Positions 1 through 11,994 of a stretch of 64,000 nucleotides of DNA are shown here, piece after piece. Source of the DNA: Terana coerulea (Eukaryota; Basidiomycota; Agaricomycetes; Polyporales; Phanerochaetaceae); contig JAKOGH010000851.1 of the NCBI GenBank assembly GCA_024811115.1, positions 124,001 through 188,000 of the forward strand, given 5' to 3'. The notes under the pieces are model-generated. The model had not been told where the DNA came from. It ran no database searches and worked only from the letters and a program-made list of their open reading frames with translations. Every line of letters starts with the position of its first letter. Position 1 is the stretch's first letter. The translations under genes and the position numbers were made by a program.

Positions 1-1224
1 TTTTGCGTTTCTGTTCACGACACATCCTGCCACCTCTCACACCAATTAGTATATTCAAACTTTCAGATATGATGACGCTCAGGCAAACTGCTGTGAAGCC
101 AGCGTGAATTTTTCCAGTAGCTTGCTAATTGAACAGGAGAATGCGTTTGCTGTTTCGTATCTGGCAACTTGCGTTTTCGGTACGGTTGCCATCCAGGACT
201 CCTATGAGATGCTCGGTAAGGCCATGAATTCTTCGTGGCGATGCAGTGTCCTGACCACTAATCTTATTACGGGAAGTAGACCGCACTGGTTACGAGTGAT
301 TATACTGTCTCCGCTGCATCTGAAATCAAGTCCGCTTTGAGTCTCCGGAGTCTCCTCGGTCTCGTCGTTGAATACATCTTCAGGACACTTCACTAGCTAT
401 CAAGGCCCTACGTATATTTGGCCGTTCATGGCATGAACCCACGGGCCACAGCTTGGGGGTTAGGGTCAATTCCGTACACCGCCGTAAGTTTATATCTCTG
501 CCACAGTGCCACAGGCCACTTATAGTTACTCAGTGGACTTCTTATATGAAATGTTCCCAGGTTGTCGCGACTGAACCCATCAATCATGACATGGGATTCC
601 CGAAACGGAGGTTCTGCTACTCGGATCCATGTGAAGTTCCAGTGTGAACCTCGGCACACTTGTATATCATCGCGACAATCACGAGCAGTAAAACAGCATA
701 GTGCCGTTTGGTACGTCCTCTCCGTTATACGCTGTAGTGGGCCGTATCCTGTGCTCATCTCCAAGCCCAGCTTTGTGCAGACAAGTGTTTGCGCGTACCT
801 ATAAGCGCCGAACACAGCTCGACCGCCTCACGCCGTGTTAGACTCCTTGGTCGCTTGTTCGCTTCGTCCGACTCCCACTGACGACCCTGTGCTACATCAT
901 CCATCCAAGATGGAAGCCTCGGCTTGAGCGCAGTCTCAAGGTTTCTGACACTGTCGCCAGATGATTAATCAAGCGGCTTGAGTTACCAATGCGCCATTTG
1001 GAGATTACAAAGCATACATAAGGCCCAAGACTCTAATTTGAACGGCAGGACCGTCGAGTGGCCTCCGTCTGTCTTGTCCAGCTCCTTCACCATGGGCGTT
1101 ATGAGCAGACAACTGTTCGAGGGTTGCGGACACCCTCAGCCGCAGAGCTGAGGCTCCTGAGCAGGTTAGCTATAAATGCATGTTTCCTTCCGCCATTATA
1201 TTGACCACCTCTTGGTTCCTTTAG
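1..1224. other. Left-edge region without a firmly supported gene
   Basis: No conserved protein was recognised. The minus strand has an open frame at about 426-815 and another at 202-393. The first has a protein-like composition rich in aromatic residues and could be the 3' exons of a gene running off the left edge, but I cannot connect it to a family. The last part should contain the short 5' exon(s) of the antiporter that begins at 1225; its initiating ATG was not identified with confidence. Confidence 0.3.
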
Positions 1225-4124
1225 GCGGGAGTGTTTGCGGGTGATAATCCAGCTTCATATAATTTGAATGACCCTATTCGACTATGGGTCATTCAAGTCA
1301 GTAAGTGTCAAAGATGTCTACGCTGACTGATTAACGAAACTCATGCATCGGTAGTTGTTATTTTGGGAGTGACCCAGCTCCTTGCCTTGCTGTTCTCTCG
1401 TATCCACCAGCCAAGAGTCATCGCGGAGATCATTAGCGGCGTGATTCTGGGGCCAACCGTTATGGGGCGCATTCCCAACTTTTCCAACACGATCTTTCCG
1501 TCAGCCTCCCTGCCCATGATCAACCTCACGTCTACAATCGGGCTCGTCTTGTTCCTCTTCCTGGTGGGCATGGAGATTGACGTACGAGTCATCAAGCGCA
1601 ATGCGAAGGCGTCCATGCTCATCTCGCTAACCGGTCTTGTCATTCCGCTCGGCCTGGGAGCCGCCCTCGCTGTCCCAATCTACCACCAGTTTGTCGACCC
1701 TACTGTCAACTTCGGGTACTTCATCCTCTTCGTCTCGGTCGCGGTTGGAATCACCGCGTTCCCCGTGCTATGCCGCATCTTATCGGAGCTTAAGTTGCTC
1801 GACGACACTGTCGGTGTCGTTGTACTAGCAGCCGGGGTGGGCAACGACGTGAGCATTTGTCTTGCTATGCCGTGTGGCGTCTTCTGAGGTATCTTTAGGT
1901 CGTGGGATGGATTCCTGCTTGCTTTGTCGGTAGCTCTCGTAAATGCCAATAGCGGCCTTACGGCACTCTGGGTACTTTTGACAGGAGTGGGATACACCAT
2001 CTTCCTTCTCATCCCTGTGCGCTGGGTTTTCCGATGGGCTGCCCGTCGCACCGGAAGTCTGGATACTGGCACTCCGACTGCCTTGATGATGACTTTCACT
2101 CTACTCCTCGTGTTGTTTTCCGCCTTCTTCACCGACATCATTGGCATTCATGCCATCTTTGGTGCGTAGCTCAGATACCAGAGATAGCGGTCTACTAATT
2201 GCACGTATAGGTGGCTTCCTGATGGGGTTGATTATCCCGAAGGAGAATGGCTTCGCAATATCTCTGGTGGAGAAGCTGGAAGATCTCGTGTCTCTACTCT
2301 TCCTACCTTTGGTGAGTTCCAAAAGATTTCGTCCGTGACTGCAGATTGCTCATCGCGACATCCATAGTACTTTGTAGAGTCTGGCCTCAAGACAGATCTA
2401 GGCTTGTTGAACAACGGCGTCACATGGGGCTACACTATCCTCATTTGTGTCGTTGCATTCCTCTCAAAGTTCTTGGCTTGTTCTATTGTCGCGAAGCTGT
2501 CTGGGTTCAGCTATCGAGAATCAGGAGCCATCGGATCTCTGATGAGTTGCAAAGGGTTAGTCTCACAGGGAGAAACTCTAATATATGCGTCAATTTCTCA
2601 TATTTCGTCTAGGCTCGTGGAGCTGATCGTCCTCAACGTCGGCCTCTCCGCCGGTATCCTCGACACTCGAACGTTCTCGATGTTCGTGCTGCACGCACTT
2701 GTGCTGACATTCATGACGACGCCTGTGACCCTCCTATTCTACCCTGCCAAATATCGCACTCGCGCAGCACATCTACGTGACAGGGTTTCGGAGACTGAAG
2801 GCGGAAGAGAACCTGGCCAGGCTCAGGAAATGATCAAGACGAAATTCGCGGTTGTGGTCGACAGGATCGAACAGCTGCCATCGCTGATGACTTTGACTCA
2901 GTTGTTGCAGTTATCATCTGTCGGCGTTGTTCCGTCATCCGCGAGCATTACCGACTCGACACTGGAGGACGAAAAAGGCGGAGAGGACAGCTTGGCTGCG
3001 TTGCCTTACACCCCTCAGGCACCCACCTCGGTTTCCCTCGACATCCTGCGCCTTATCGAGCTGACGGACCGCACGTCTGCGGTGCTGAAGTCTCAGTCGG
3101 CCGACGCGCTCCAGCGCAGCGACGCCATTCTCTCCATTTTCCGCACCTTCGGGCACCTGAACCGGATGGCCGTTTCTGCCGCGCTGGCGGTCGTCGCACA
3201 CGAAGAGTTCCCCGCGTACATCGCCAACTTCGCGATGGACGCCGCGGCGCAGATGGTCGTCGTGCCGTGGTGCGGCGGCGCCACTGGCACGCCGGCTGAG
3301 GACGGCGGCAGCGACGCGCAAGCAGGTTCGTCGTCAGCGGGCACCGCGGTGCACAACGCGTCCGTCTCGCAGACGCAGTTCTTCCAAAGATGTTCACGGC
3401 CGCCACCACCGACGTGGCGCTGTACGTCGACCGCGGTCTGCCGCAGGCCGCCGACCGTCCTGCGATCTGCACATCTTCTTGCCCTTCTTCGGCGGCTCGG
3501 ACGATCGACTGGCGCTGTCGTTCGTTGTGCAGCTGTGCATGAACACCTCTATCAGCGCGACCGTGGTCCGGTTCACGAAAGTAGACAACAATGAGTTGAC
3601 GCCGGTCTCTTCGTTAGAGGACACAAAGCAGCAGGTCAAACACTCGGTAAGGCTTCATAATGCATATTGTTTGTAGGGCTACGCGCTCACGTACCACACA
3701 GTCTCCGGTGCTTGAAACTATCTATTCCGCAGGCAATACACAGACCCGACTAGATTCCGCCCTCGCCGACAACGTCTTATGGGACCGGTACACCTCCTCG
3801 ACTCTTCCCGAACTGGAAGCTGCCCGCCGGCGAATTACGTTCAGCCACGAGATGTCCTCGCGGCCCCTGCACGCAGTACTTCAGGCCGCGGAGACGTCCG
3901 CAACGCGGCGCACGCCCGCGCGGCCGCTGGTCGTCGTGGGCCGGTCGCGGAGCTTGAGGCCGACAGCGGCCGGGGCCCACGACGCCGAGCTGCAGGAGCT
4001 GCTGTCTGAGAAGGGCGCGGCGCTGAGTACTGACATGGCAAGGACTCTTGGGGACGTTGCAGCGGCACTCTTCGCTACTAACGCGACTGCCAGCCTGCTC
4101 GTTATGCAGGCGTTCCACCCGTAA
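1225..4124 (+). CDS. KHA1: K(+)/H(+) antiporter, CPA2/Kha1 type (frame-broken)
   Basis: Monovalent cation:proton antiporter that moves K+ or Na+ against H+ across an internal or plasma membrane. The first recognisable exon (1225-1300) encodes a region ending RLWVIQV; splicing to 1354 gives [20 protein letters not shown], the family's first conserved segment, followed by GPTVMGR and many hydrophobic helices. Further joins are 1848/1899, 2161/2211, 2311/2368, 2555/2613, 3646/3677 and 3707/3733. The C-terminal cytoplasmic part contains the typical LPFFGG and DDRLAL motifs. Three single-base frame breaks lie in conserved stretches: one extra base near 1911-1914 (after DVVGW), one missing near 3385-3392, and one missing near 3458-3470. 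Conservation resumes immediately after each, so this is either sequence error or a recent pseudogene. The initiating exon is unresolved. Family assignment is firm; the substrate ion is inferred from homology. Confidence 0.85.
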
Positions 4125-4446
4125 TTAGTGATGGCTCGAATATCCTTGATTTATGACGGAAGGTCCGGTGTTGGTATGTGTCTGCGTATTACTCTGGTCT
4201 CCGATAGTAGGATGATTTTTTGATGTGGAAGTTCCATGTAGCAGTTGAAATATTGGGCGAGATAGCATACAAGCGACTACTTACGTTCGACAAATCCCAT
4301 CAGCGCCTCAAAGTAGACTGCTGCTAAACCGGGAGTTATGCACGTGGAGACGTGATGAACATCAATTTGATGGCACGACCGCTGCCCCAGGCTCATTTCC
4401 ACCTTACTTACCAGTACTTTACCAGACTCCGATACGGTTTGGCAAG
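4125..4446. other. Intergenic region between antiporter and thioesterase
   Basis: No open frame of note. It should contain the antiporter 3' UTR and the thioesterase promoter. No recognisable regulatory motif was seen. Confidence 0.4.
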
Positions 4447-5358
4447 ATGGCTGCGTGCTTGCGGTTCACTAGACGTGTAAGAACAACAGTTAGAGAACAT
4501 TGCCATTGAATGCTTAGTGGGGCTGCGTAGGTGTGGAAGTCGTTCGTGGACAACAAGGGTAAGACTTGCCCGAGTCATCACGAATGTAGCACTCTCATGG
4601 TTCTTGTGGTCATCACACAGGCCATGATCAGCAGTGCTTTCCAAATGTAAGAGTCGTGTGTTCATGAACCCGATGCTGTGTGTACTTACATCCAGGCTCA
4701 GTTGCAGATCTTGAACGCCAAACCGGGGCAGCTCGAGGCCTCTCTCAAGATCGAGCCATACAACAGTAGGTTCACCACCCTCCGCCGCATACAGCCCTTT
4801 CCTCTGACGCCACCCCACAGTCAACCGCGTCGGCGTAAGCCCTCTCTTCCCTCCCTCGCATCGGAGCGCGCCTGACAGACGGGCGGCCGGCAGACCGTGC
4901 ACGGCGGGCTGATCATGTCGCTCACCGACACGCTCGGCTCGCTCGCCGTCGCGACGCACGGGCAATACATGACCGGCGTCTCCGTCGACATCGGCACCTC
5001 GTTCGTCAAGCCCGCCGGCCAGCCGGGCGACGTGCTGACCGCGAAGGCGGTCGTGACCGGCCTCGGTGCGTCGCCTGTTCTTGCTGCTTGCGCCACGCAC
5101 GCGCGCTGACGCCTCGACATTGCGCGCGGGCAGGCAAGTCCCTCGCCTACACCCGCGTCGACTTCTTCAACGCGAAGGGCCAGCTGGCCGCCTACGGCCG
5201 TGCGTAGTCCCCGTACCGCGCGCGCAGATCGCTGGCTGACCCGCGCCTCCTCTGCTGCAGACCACACCAAGTACGTGGGCAAGTCCGCGGGCCACGCGCA
5301 CGACGTGCAGTTCTCGGACGACGGCGAGCGTGTTATCGGCGGGGAAGATGCGGCCTGA
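4447..5358 (+). CDS. HotDog-fold acyl-CoA thioesterase (ACOT13/4HBT-like)
   Basis: Predicted thioesterase hydrolysing acyl-CoA esters. Eight small exons assemble without a frame break: 4447-4476, 4531-4558, 4621-4646, 4696-4765, 4821-4834, 4894-5065, 5134-5199 and 5261-5358, giving 167 residues. The hallmark is VGTVHGGLIMSLTDTLGS, the HGG turn and following helix of the PaaI/ACOT13 family with the catalytic Asp position, then TGVSVDIGTSF and the closing strand with GKSLAYTRVDF. A 14-base exon (4821-4834) encodes NRVG. The start was chosen because ATG-4447 is followed by a canonical donor (GTAAGA) that keeps phase. In eukaryotes related enzymes are mitochondrial or cytosolic; the short basic N-terminus (MAACLRFTRRV) would suit mitochondrial import, but that is inference. 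Substrate chain length cannot be told from sequence. Confidence 0.85.
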
Positions 5359-5897
5359 TAGGGCGCGCCCCGCGCGCGTTCTCATGCGGGCGCCCGTGAG
5401 CCACAGGCCCAGGACGCCAGGCCGGGGAAGAGGCACGGGAAGCCTAACGGGGTGACAGCCTGCGAGGTAATAGAGTGCCTATATGTTTATCCCGGCTTCT
5501 GCAATGCGATGCCTGTCCGAGCCTGCTTGCTTACTTGACTGGCGAGCGCCGCACGCGCAGGAAGGCGTCCCGAGGCCCGAAGAGCCTGTGCATTCGAAGG
5601 TGCGTTGGTCGATAGGCTTGGGAACGGTAGGTCGTGCCAGGGTGTGGTTCCATTCTTGGGGCTAGAAAGGGCCCCGCAAGCTCCTACCGTGCACCTTCTT
5701 CAGTGCGTGCCCCGGCGCGCTGCACTGCTGACCCCAAGCATCCCAGCTGCCCCTTCTGGCTACATCGCGCAGCTCAGGTGTGTTTGCATTCTGCATTCCT
5801 CACGTGCCACGCAGCCCAGAGCTAAATACGACTCGGCGCCAGCAGGCCATACAATTGCTTATTGCTTAACCAACTCCGCGCAGCCACAGCCGCCACA
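5359..5897. other. Intergenic region, no gene seen
   Basis: GC-rich spacer holding the thioesterase 3' end and the promoter of the next gene. Its open frames have no protein-like conservation that I can recognise. Confidence 0.4.
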
Positions 5898-6584
5898 ATG
5901 TCCTCGGAGGCAGGCCCCAGCGGCTGGGCGCACGGCACACCTGACACCTCGGACGCCGCCGCCGCACGCGAGGAATTGGCCGGCATCCGGGACGTCGTCG
6001 ACATGCTGCATGGCGCCGCAGAGTACGCCGACGCGGCGCATGTCGCGCGGCTGCGCGACGTCCGGGCGCAGCTGGACGCGTTGCTCTCGGATGCGTATGC
6101 GGAGCGCCGGCGCCGCGAAGAGGAAGAGGCAGAGCGAGCGGAGGAAGCGCGCCGCGCAGCAGAGCGTGCAAGCAGTGAATTGACATACGAAGAGGAAGAG
6201 GCGGCGGCGGCTGGACGTGCGCCATATCCAGGAAGAGGTACGCTCCCGGACCGGTTACGAGATATAGAATTATCTGAACAATTACATTCCCTTGCTCCGT
6301 GGATGCAGCTCGCGGCCAAAGATCGCGCATGTCCGCTGAGCTGCGCGCTATCAGCAGTGAGAAGTGGCAAATCGTCAGAGAATATTTTACTGGTATGTTC
6401 CTTCATTTCTGTACACGGCAAGCTTCGTGGTCACTCATTGTGTTTTGCGTCTACAGAGGTCCGTGCGATCAAGGAGGAACGGACACGCAACCTCGTCACG
6501 ACCATCCATGAGACCTACCAAGCGCTCGAGCCGCGGCAGGAGCCCAAAAGGAGGCAGCAGCACCGACGGCGGGGCGGCGAATAG
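5898..6584 (+). CDS. Hypothetical charged coiled-coil protein
   Basis: Three exons (5898-6237, 6309-6392, 6457-6584) join in phase to 183 residues. Residues about 20-110 are a long charged helix: an LRDVRAQLDALLSDAYAE heptad-like segment followed by a run of Glu/Arg/Ala, predicted to be a coiled coil. After the second junction the protein is again helical (SSEKWQIVREYFTEVRAIK) and ends in a basic tail. ATG-5898 is preceded by CACA, a good fungal initiation context. I do not recognise the family. The composition suggests a structural or adaptor role, not an enzyme. Both junctions use GT..AG, and the open frame after each supports the model. Confidence 0.6.
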   Translation: MSSEAGPSGWAHGTPDTSDAAAAREELAGIRDVVDMLHGAAEYADAAHVARLRDVRAQLDALLSDAYAERRRREEEEAERAEEARRAAERASSELTYEEEEAAAAGRAPYPGRGTLPDRLRDIELSEQLHSLAPWMQLAAKDRACPLSCALSAVRSGKSSENILLVCSFISVHGKLRGHSLCFASTEVRAIKEERTRNLVTTIHETYQALEPRQEPKRRQQHRRRGGE

Positions 6585-6886
6585 GACGCACGCGATTCGC
6601 AAGCGTCAGCTTTAGGGCCCCGATCTGCATAACCAACTAAACGGTGGAGCGGTGCTTTCCAATGTTTCCATTTGTCCCGATAGCGCCCCGCGAAATGCAT
6701 CGATGAACCATGGCCGATCGATTCACGCGTCGAGTGTTCAGACGGTGGCGGGCGGTGCGGGCGGCCGCAGACAGTGAGGAGATGCAGGGAGGGTACTGTA
6801 CAAGAAGAATGCGCGTGTGCTACTAAGTACATGATGCTACAGACGAATGAGCCCGGCGGGGCGGGCAGGCGGCGGCGGGACGAGGA

Positions 6887-7475
6887 TCAGTTGATCTTGA
6901 GGAGCTCGACCTCGAACTTGAGCGTCGAGTTCGGCGGGATGATTGGTGGGAAGCCGCGCGCGCCGTACGCCTGTGCGGAGAGTTAGCATGTGCGTAAGCG
7001 GGTGCAGGGCTGTGCGGCACGCACGTAGTCTGGAGTCGCGGTCAGAATGGCCTTGGTGCCGATGGAGAGTTGTGGAACGCCTGGAGGAGAGATGAGTTGG
7101 GTGAGTGCAGAGGCGAGTGCAGCGGCGTACCCTCGTCCCAGCCCTTGATCACCTTGCCGACACCAATCTCCGTCACGAAGGGCGAACCCCTATGAACAGC
7201 AGTCGTCAGAATTTCGCTGGTGCGACACCGAATAACGTGCATACCTATCCCGGCTGGAGTCGAACTTTGTGCCGTTCAAGAGGGTCCCGACATAATGGAT
7301 CTGGACGGTGTCTGCACTGTGGTGAGCCACATTCGAACGCGTGCATGACAAGACCAGACGTACCACCCCGCTTGGGGAAGGTTGTTCCGTCACCCGGCGT
7401 AAGGACCTGGACATCGACACCCTACGACGACGTGGTCAGCTGAGGGTCGCCACAGACAGCGACAGGACTCACCAT
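6887..7475 (-). CDS. FPR1: FKBP12 peptidyl-prolyl cis-trans isomerase
   Basis: Cytosolic prolyl isomerase and receptor of FK506 and rapamycin. The spliced product is 108 residues, exactly the FKBP12 length. It reads [13 protein letters not shown] at the N-terminus, then [40 protein letters not shown] and FEVELLKIN; all drug-pocket positions that I can judge (the Tyr, Phe-Asp, Val-Ile, Trp and Tyr residues) are present. The first exon appears to hold only the ATG (7473-7475), followed at once by a GTGAGT donor; the second exon starts with GGT at 7421. Later introns fall after KRG, after DSSRDR, after DEG and after DY. No frame problem was seen. The lineage-typical N-terminus MGV supports this start. 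Confidence in function is high. Confidence 0.93.
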
Positions 7476-10400
7476 GGCTGGAATGGGGTAGGCAGAGGGG
7501 AATGTGGAGGGCGGGACTGGAGAGGCAGGCAATATATAAAGTATCACGGAGGCGGAGTGCGGATCTTGATCCGATCTGGCGTCACGGCGCTGATAGTAGC
7601 GCACTCGATAGACAGACACTTGTTGACTGCACGTCCAGACCGTGTTATCGATGTCGATACAATCTTTTCCGGCGTACTTATACGCTTTCGAATCGCCCCC
7701 GCGTGCACCCCCAGGGCGCGCCATCGATCCACCGCGTCGCCCTCTTTCTTACGAAAGCCAATTTGCCCCTTCCGTCTTTCCTCCAGGCGGTCCAGGCGAT
7801 CCACGAGAACACTGCGCGCAGCGGGGCGCCGGCCAGCAGCCTACTTAGCCTTCTGCGCCTGCACGGACGTTGCCGCAATTCACCATTTCATGAGATACCC
7901 ACCCTTCCAGATAGGCGCAACGTAGATCGCCCCGCGCCGCCCAGCACGCTCGTCCTCTGCCCGCGGCGGCGAGAGACATGACGCAGGGCCTGGCCAGGGC
8001 CTCCGATCGCTGCTCGCAGGCCGCGAGATAAGCCCCAGATGCCGCCTCCTGATTCGCCGGCCCCGGACGACGCAGATGACGGGCCCTGTGCATAAACGGA
8101 CCCCAGAAGTTGGCAGCGCAGGCGACGCGGCCGCGGCGGGCAGCGGTCCAGGCGTGCGCCGTCCGTCAGGGAGCCGATGCGATGGCCATCGATGGACACC
8201 CGCGGGCGCAGGCAGGGTGCCCCAGACGGCGCGTCGGCGGGCGAGGGGACGGTGGCGGCTGGTGCGCGTCGCGAAAGCTGCCGAAAGCATGCAAATCCGC
8301 CGTACCAGGCAGCTTGGGCCCGGCACGCTGGCAGCACGAGTGCCCGCAAACTGCCAGGAGAAATGAACGTCAGCACTGCAATCACCGATCAAAACCTAGA
8401 CCTTAAGGCAAGTGTGAACACCGAGGCAGGGAACGTGCTGGGCGGTCTAGCCGCGAGACGCCATGTGTGTGTCGCGAGCCGGGCCAACGCGACGGGGGCC
8501 TGCTCTGTCGACCCGCCAGGCGAAGGGCGCGTCTGTATGCGAGCCTGTCAGCTGAGGTGGCTGCGTCGAAGACTGGAACGGAGCTTACAACCGGCCGAGA
8601 AGCCGCATAACGTTACAATCCACTGCAGGCAGGGCTTCGTACGAGATAGGCATGCCAGGGCAGCGATGTAAGGTCCGCGAACATGGGAAACTACTCCGAT
8701 AACGTCCGAGTCTTCCACCTATGTCGCTCGGATGGGTAAACGATATGCGGGGAAGGGTGTCTGGACTGAACCAAGTAGTCGTGTGGCAACACTGAGTGGT
8801 CCTGCGTGTGTGGCGTTCAGGGTCTTGCAATCGATCCACAGTTTGTCCAATGTTCAGGCGGGTCAGCAGATTTCAGGGTCCGCCTGGTCCGCCCAGAGGA
8901 CATCTCGATGAAATGGCGCATTCCGGGAACCTTAAGAGACTCTTTGACAAATGCTGCAGCGGCTCTAGAAGCAGCGGCGTGAAACGGGCAGCGTACTTCT
9001 TCTCCGAGATGCGTTGGTGTTGCGCTTCGCCAAGGCGTCCGCTGACGCTATGGTTGGTGAGTCCCGGTACGCCTGGAAGGAAAAGCCAGGGGTGCTAAGC
9101 ATCGGGTGACTGCGACGCGAGATCTTTGTGCAGACTTACGACATAGGGTCCAGTGGGAGAAGCCTGCAACGAGTCTATCTGATCACACGTAACGTGGACG
9201 AATCGATCCAGGCGGAGCACGCATTGCCAGTTACTCGCCAGGAGGGGTAGGCGACGCGGAGGTGTCGATATAGTGCCTAGAGAAGCAGGATGCGTGTGTG
9301 GGAAGCGGCGCGCAAGGCTATGCGGGCTGCGATAGAACAGTCGAACGGAGGGCCAGGAGTGCACGCACGGATGCGCCGCCAGACATCTTCCGAGGGTCAC
9401 GGGAGGGTTGGAGATAGGCTGATAATCTATCTCTATGTGAGCAGCCCCCGAGATGCGTCGCGTGTCTTGAAGATGAGGGCTACATTCAGTACACCGTAAA
9501 GCCTCCGTGTGTATGCGGGAGAAAGCAACGCACACCCTTTTGTTACACGTAAACATTGTCCCCTGTGTCCTATGTGAATGCGTCAGCATCCGAGCTCCAC
9601 CTGAATAAGGAACGGGACTTGGTGTACGGAGTTCTTCACTTGGAGCACGGAGAAGATCGTGAGTACGAGAGCTGTGTTGAGTGGCGAGACCAGGGTACGC
9701 GAACGCGTCACATACGCGTAACAAGTGGAAACTGTGAACAGGCTCACCTGAGTGCCTCGTACCGTTTCGAGTGATATCCAAAAGGTACAGTACACCTCTG
9801 ACATCCACCCCGGAAGGTCCATGCGCGCATACACCCTGTTTTTCAGCTACTGGAAAAAGCTCGCGCGTCGTCACAGCAGTTTGCCCGAGTGTAACCCTAT
9901 CGACAAATCAGTGAACCAAGATTTCGCCGCTTACCCAGCTCCAGACACAGGTTCACTTTTAGCAATTCTTTCAATCTCATGGTGGTTGTATGTTCCAAGT
10001 GGAATGTCCAGAGGGCGTATGCAATTGAGTGGTGGCGGTCGTGAAGAGAAACGCGAAAACACCTCCACTTCGCTTGACCGCCCCTGTACCACGTGATACT
10101 GAGCGTCTGTCAGATTCTCACGCACGCTCACCCGCCAACTGCACAGACTCGAGCACACCGATCCTTGACCGATCCTCAAACAATCCTCTTTCATTGAAAG
10201 CCTCAAGCTTGAGTTTCGGGTTTTCAGCCATGGAAGATTGAGCTGTCTGTTCCTAGTGAACCGGAGCGAGACGCCTTTTACGCTACGTGGAACCGAAGGT
10301 TTCGACCGCCAACTGCAGTCTGAGTGATCATACACACGCCGTAGGGCCCATAGCAAAAGCCGGCTGCAGGTGGTTTCTGAAGTAAGTAAGTTTGTAAAAT

Positions 10401-10909
10401 CTCAAGCTTGTTAGCTAAAATATGTATCAGCTATACAGGACTCTGCTATCTTCTGCGTACACGGCAGCGGTGAATTTGGGATTCTCGTGTTGCTCTTATG
10501 AGGTGGGACTCGGACTCTCGGAGTATTAGTTGTCAGTCTCTTCGAGGCAGACGGCGAAATGGTGGGACAACCATCATGCATCATGGACTACGGAAATAGT
10601 TGCATGTGCCCACGAGCATCTCAGTCACCGTTTGGTCGCTGTGAAGCAGGGCCATGAGCGGGCAGCCTGTTACGCGTAACATCTTCAAAGTACGCCTATA
10701 TGATGCCTTCTCATCCTCATAAACCATGACAAAGACGGCCGCTTTCATAGCTTACTGTAACGATCTTCCCTCAAGATGCTTAGACGGGATGTATAACCAG
10801 TGCTATGGTCTCTTACTAACGCATACACACAGCGGGCCGCTTGCTGCCCTAGCACTGGGGATGTGCCAGAACCTCACAACACAACTCCACGAAGCCAATT
10901 ATTGCTACG
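7476..10909. other. 3.4-kb region with no recognisable gene
   Basis: The left part (7.5-8.6 kb) is very GC-rich and carries several overlapping open frames on both strands, as expected from composition. A minus-strand open stretch of about 260 codons at 9095-9874 has no recognisable motif and a codon pattern unlike the neighbours. A TATATA-like box near 7530, about 55 bases before the FKBP12 start, could serve that gene. No tRNA, rRNA or transposon protein was recognised. The region may hold fast-evolving or non-coding transcription units that cannot be called from sequence alone. Confidence 0.35.
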
Positions 10910-11773
10910 CTACGTTGGCCGTAAACCAAACGTCAGCAGCTTCACCTTGCCCTCGACGCCCTTTATGTCCTCTTCAATGCACTCCAACAGAATTTCATCC
11001 GGCGGCTGGCCGAACCACGATATCTCGACTGGGACTGAAGGGTATTCCGAGACGACCTTGGATACGTCTTCCATGCGCAACTTTGTGAACCCCTCCGTCG
11101 GGCGGTCGAGTTTCTCAAACTGACCGACGGGAACCCGGACATCGTGATGATCCTCGCTGTAGTCAAAAGGCTGCAATGCTATGGGTTAGAGTGAACTTCA
11201 ACATGTCAACATGTACATGCACTTACTACATCGTACACCCATGTATCCAGTGTCCACCTCGTCCTCGTCAGGCCCTTCGTCGGCAAGGATGTCGTCGATC
11301 ATCAGGTTGCATACATCGAGGTTCATGAACAGACACGTGATTGTTGCAGCAGTGGCCCGCAGTTCCTCGGGCGGGTCGCCCGGCTCGCGCTCGTCGTAGG
11401 GCTCGGTGTCGTGCGCGACGAGAGCGCTCCCGTCCTATGCGGTGCGCGCGTCGAGGACCACGAAGAAGTACGGGTTGTACGGGTTGTCGGCTGCGATGAA
11501 GTGCTGCAAGCAGATATCGGACAGCTCCTGCACGGCGGCGCCTGATTCCAAATAATGGTCCAGCGGGGCGTAGGTTGATGGCCAGGAGGAAAACCCAGCA
11601 GGACGGACGGTGCGGTCAACTTGCACGGTGTAGAACGCTATGTTCTCTCGTCCTTTCGCGCACGCGTCCTCGAAGGTCCTTAGGGCATCTTCAGAGAGCG
11701 GCGCCGTCAGAAATGCTGCTACAACGCGTTTCTCGTCGAGGAGCTTGGAACTTATTCTCTTAGGCGCGGCCAT
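10910..11773 (-). CDS. Unrecognised conserved-looking protein, interrupted by an in-frame stop
   Basis: The frame starts at ATG-11773 (MAAPKRISSKLLDEKRVVAA) and runs without intron to DARTA, where TAG at 11435-11437 interrupts it. The same frame continues past the stop for another 65 codons of protein-like sequence (DGSALVAHDTEP, then an acidic stretch ending DTGYMG), and a GTACGA..AG intron (11171-11236) joins it to the last exon, PFDYSEDHHD to LLTFGLRPT. Read through, the product is about 267 residues: globular, acidic in the middle, with no signal peptide or membrane helix. I do not recognise the family. The stop is a single base from a sense codon (for example CAG), so it may be a sequence error, an allele, or a start of decay. 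The decayed duplicate just upstream makes gene loss a real option. Confidence 0.5.
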
Positions 11774-11994
11774 GGAGATGTCGGTATGTGTCTGCTGAAT
11801 GGCTGCCCGTCTTGGGTACATAGTGATACCCATCCCGCAGGATGTGTAATAAAGACGCATGTAACAACTTCTTTCGTCCCGCTGAGAAGCTCTACGATCC
11901 CGTATCGCCAAAAGCTGTACGACGAAGCTGTGTCTGCAACGACACCCGCAGGTAGAGGTTCGCCGGCTACTCGACTGTAGCGCCGTCTCCGACG

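Noticed and set aside
426..815. Minus-strand frame near the left edge with aromatic-rich, protein-like sequence
   Set aside because: Too short and without recognisable motif; the window edge cuts off context, so it is only mentioned in the edge entry.
7880..8406. Overlapping open frames of 100-170 codons on both strands
   Set aside because: Open in several frames at once because of very high GC; no frame stands out as coding.
9095..9874. Minus-strand open frame of about 260 codons
   Set aside because: No domain, odd composition rich in Ser, Arg, His and Pro, no splice-linked neighbours, and no promoter signal; long chance frames are common in this composition.
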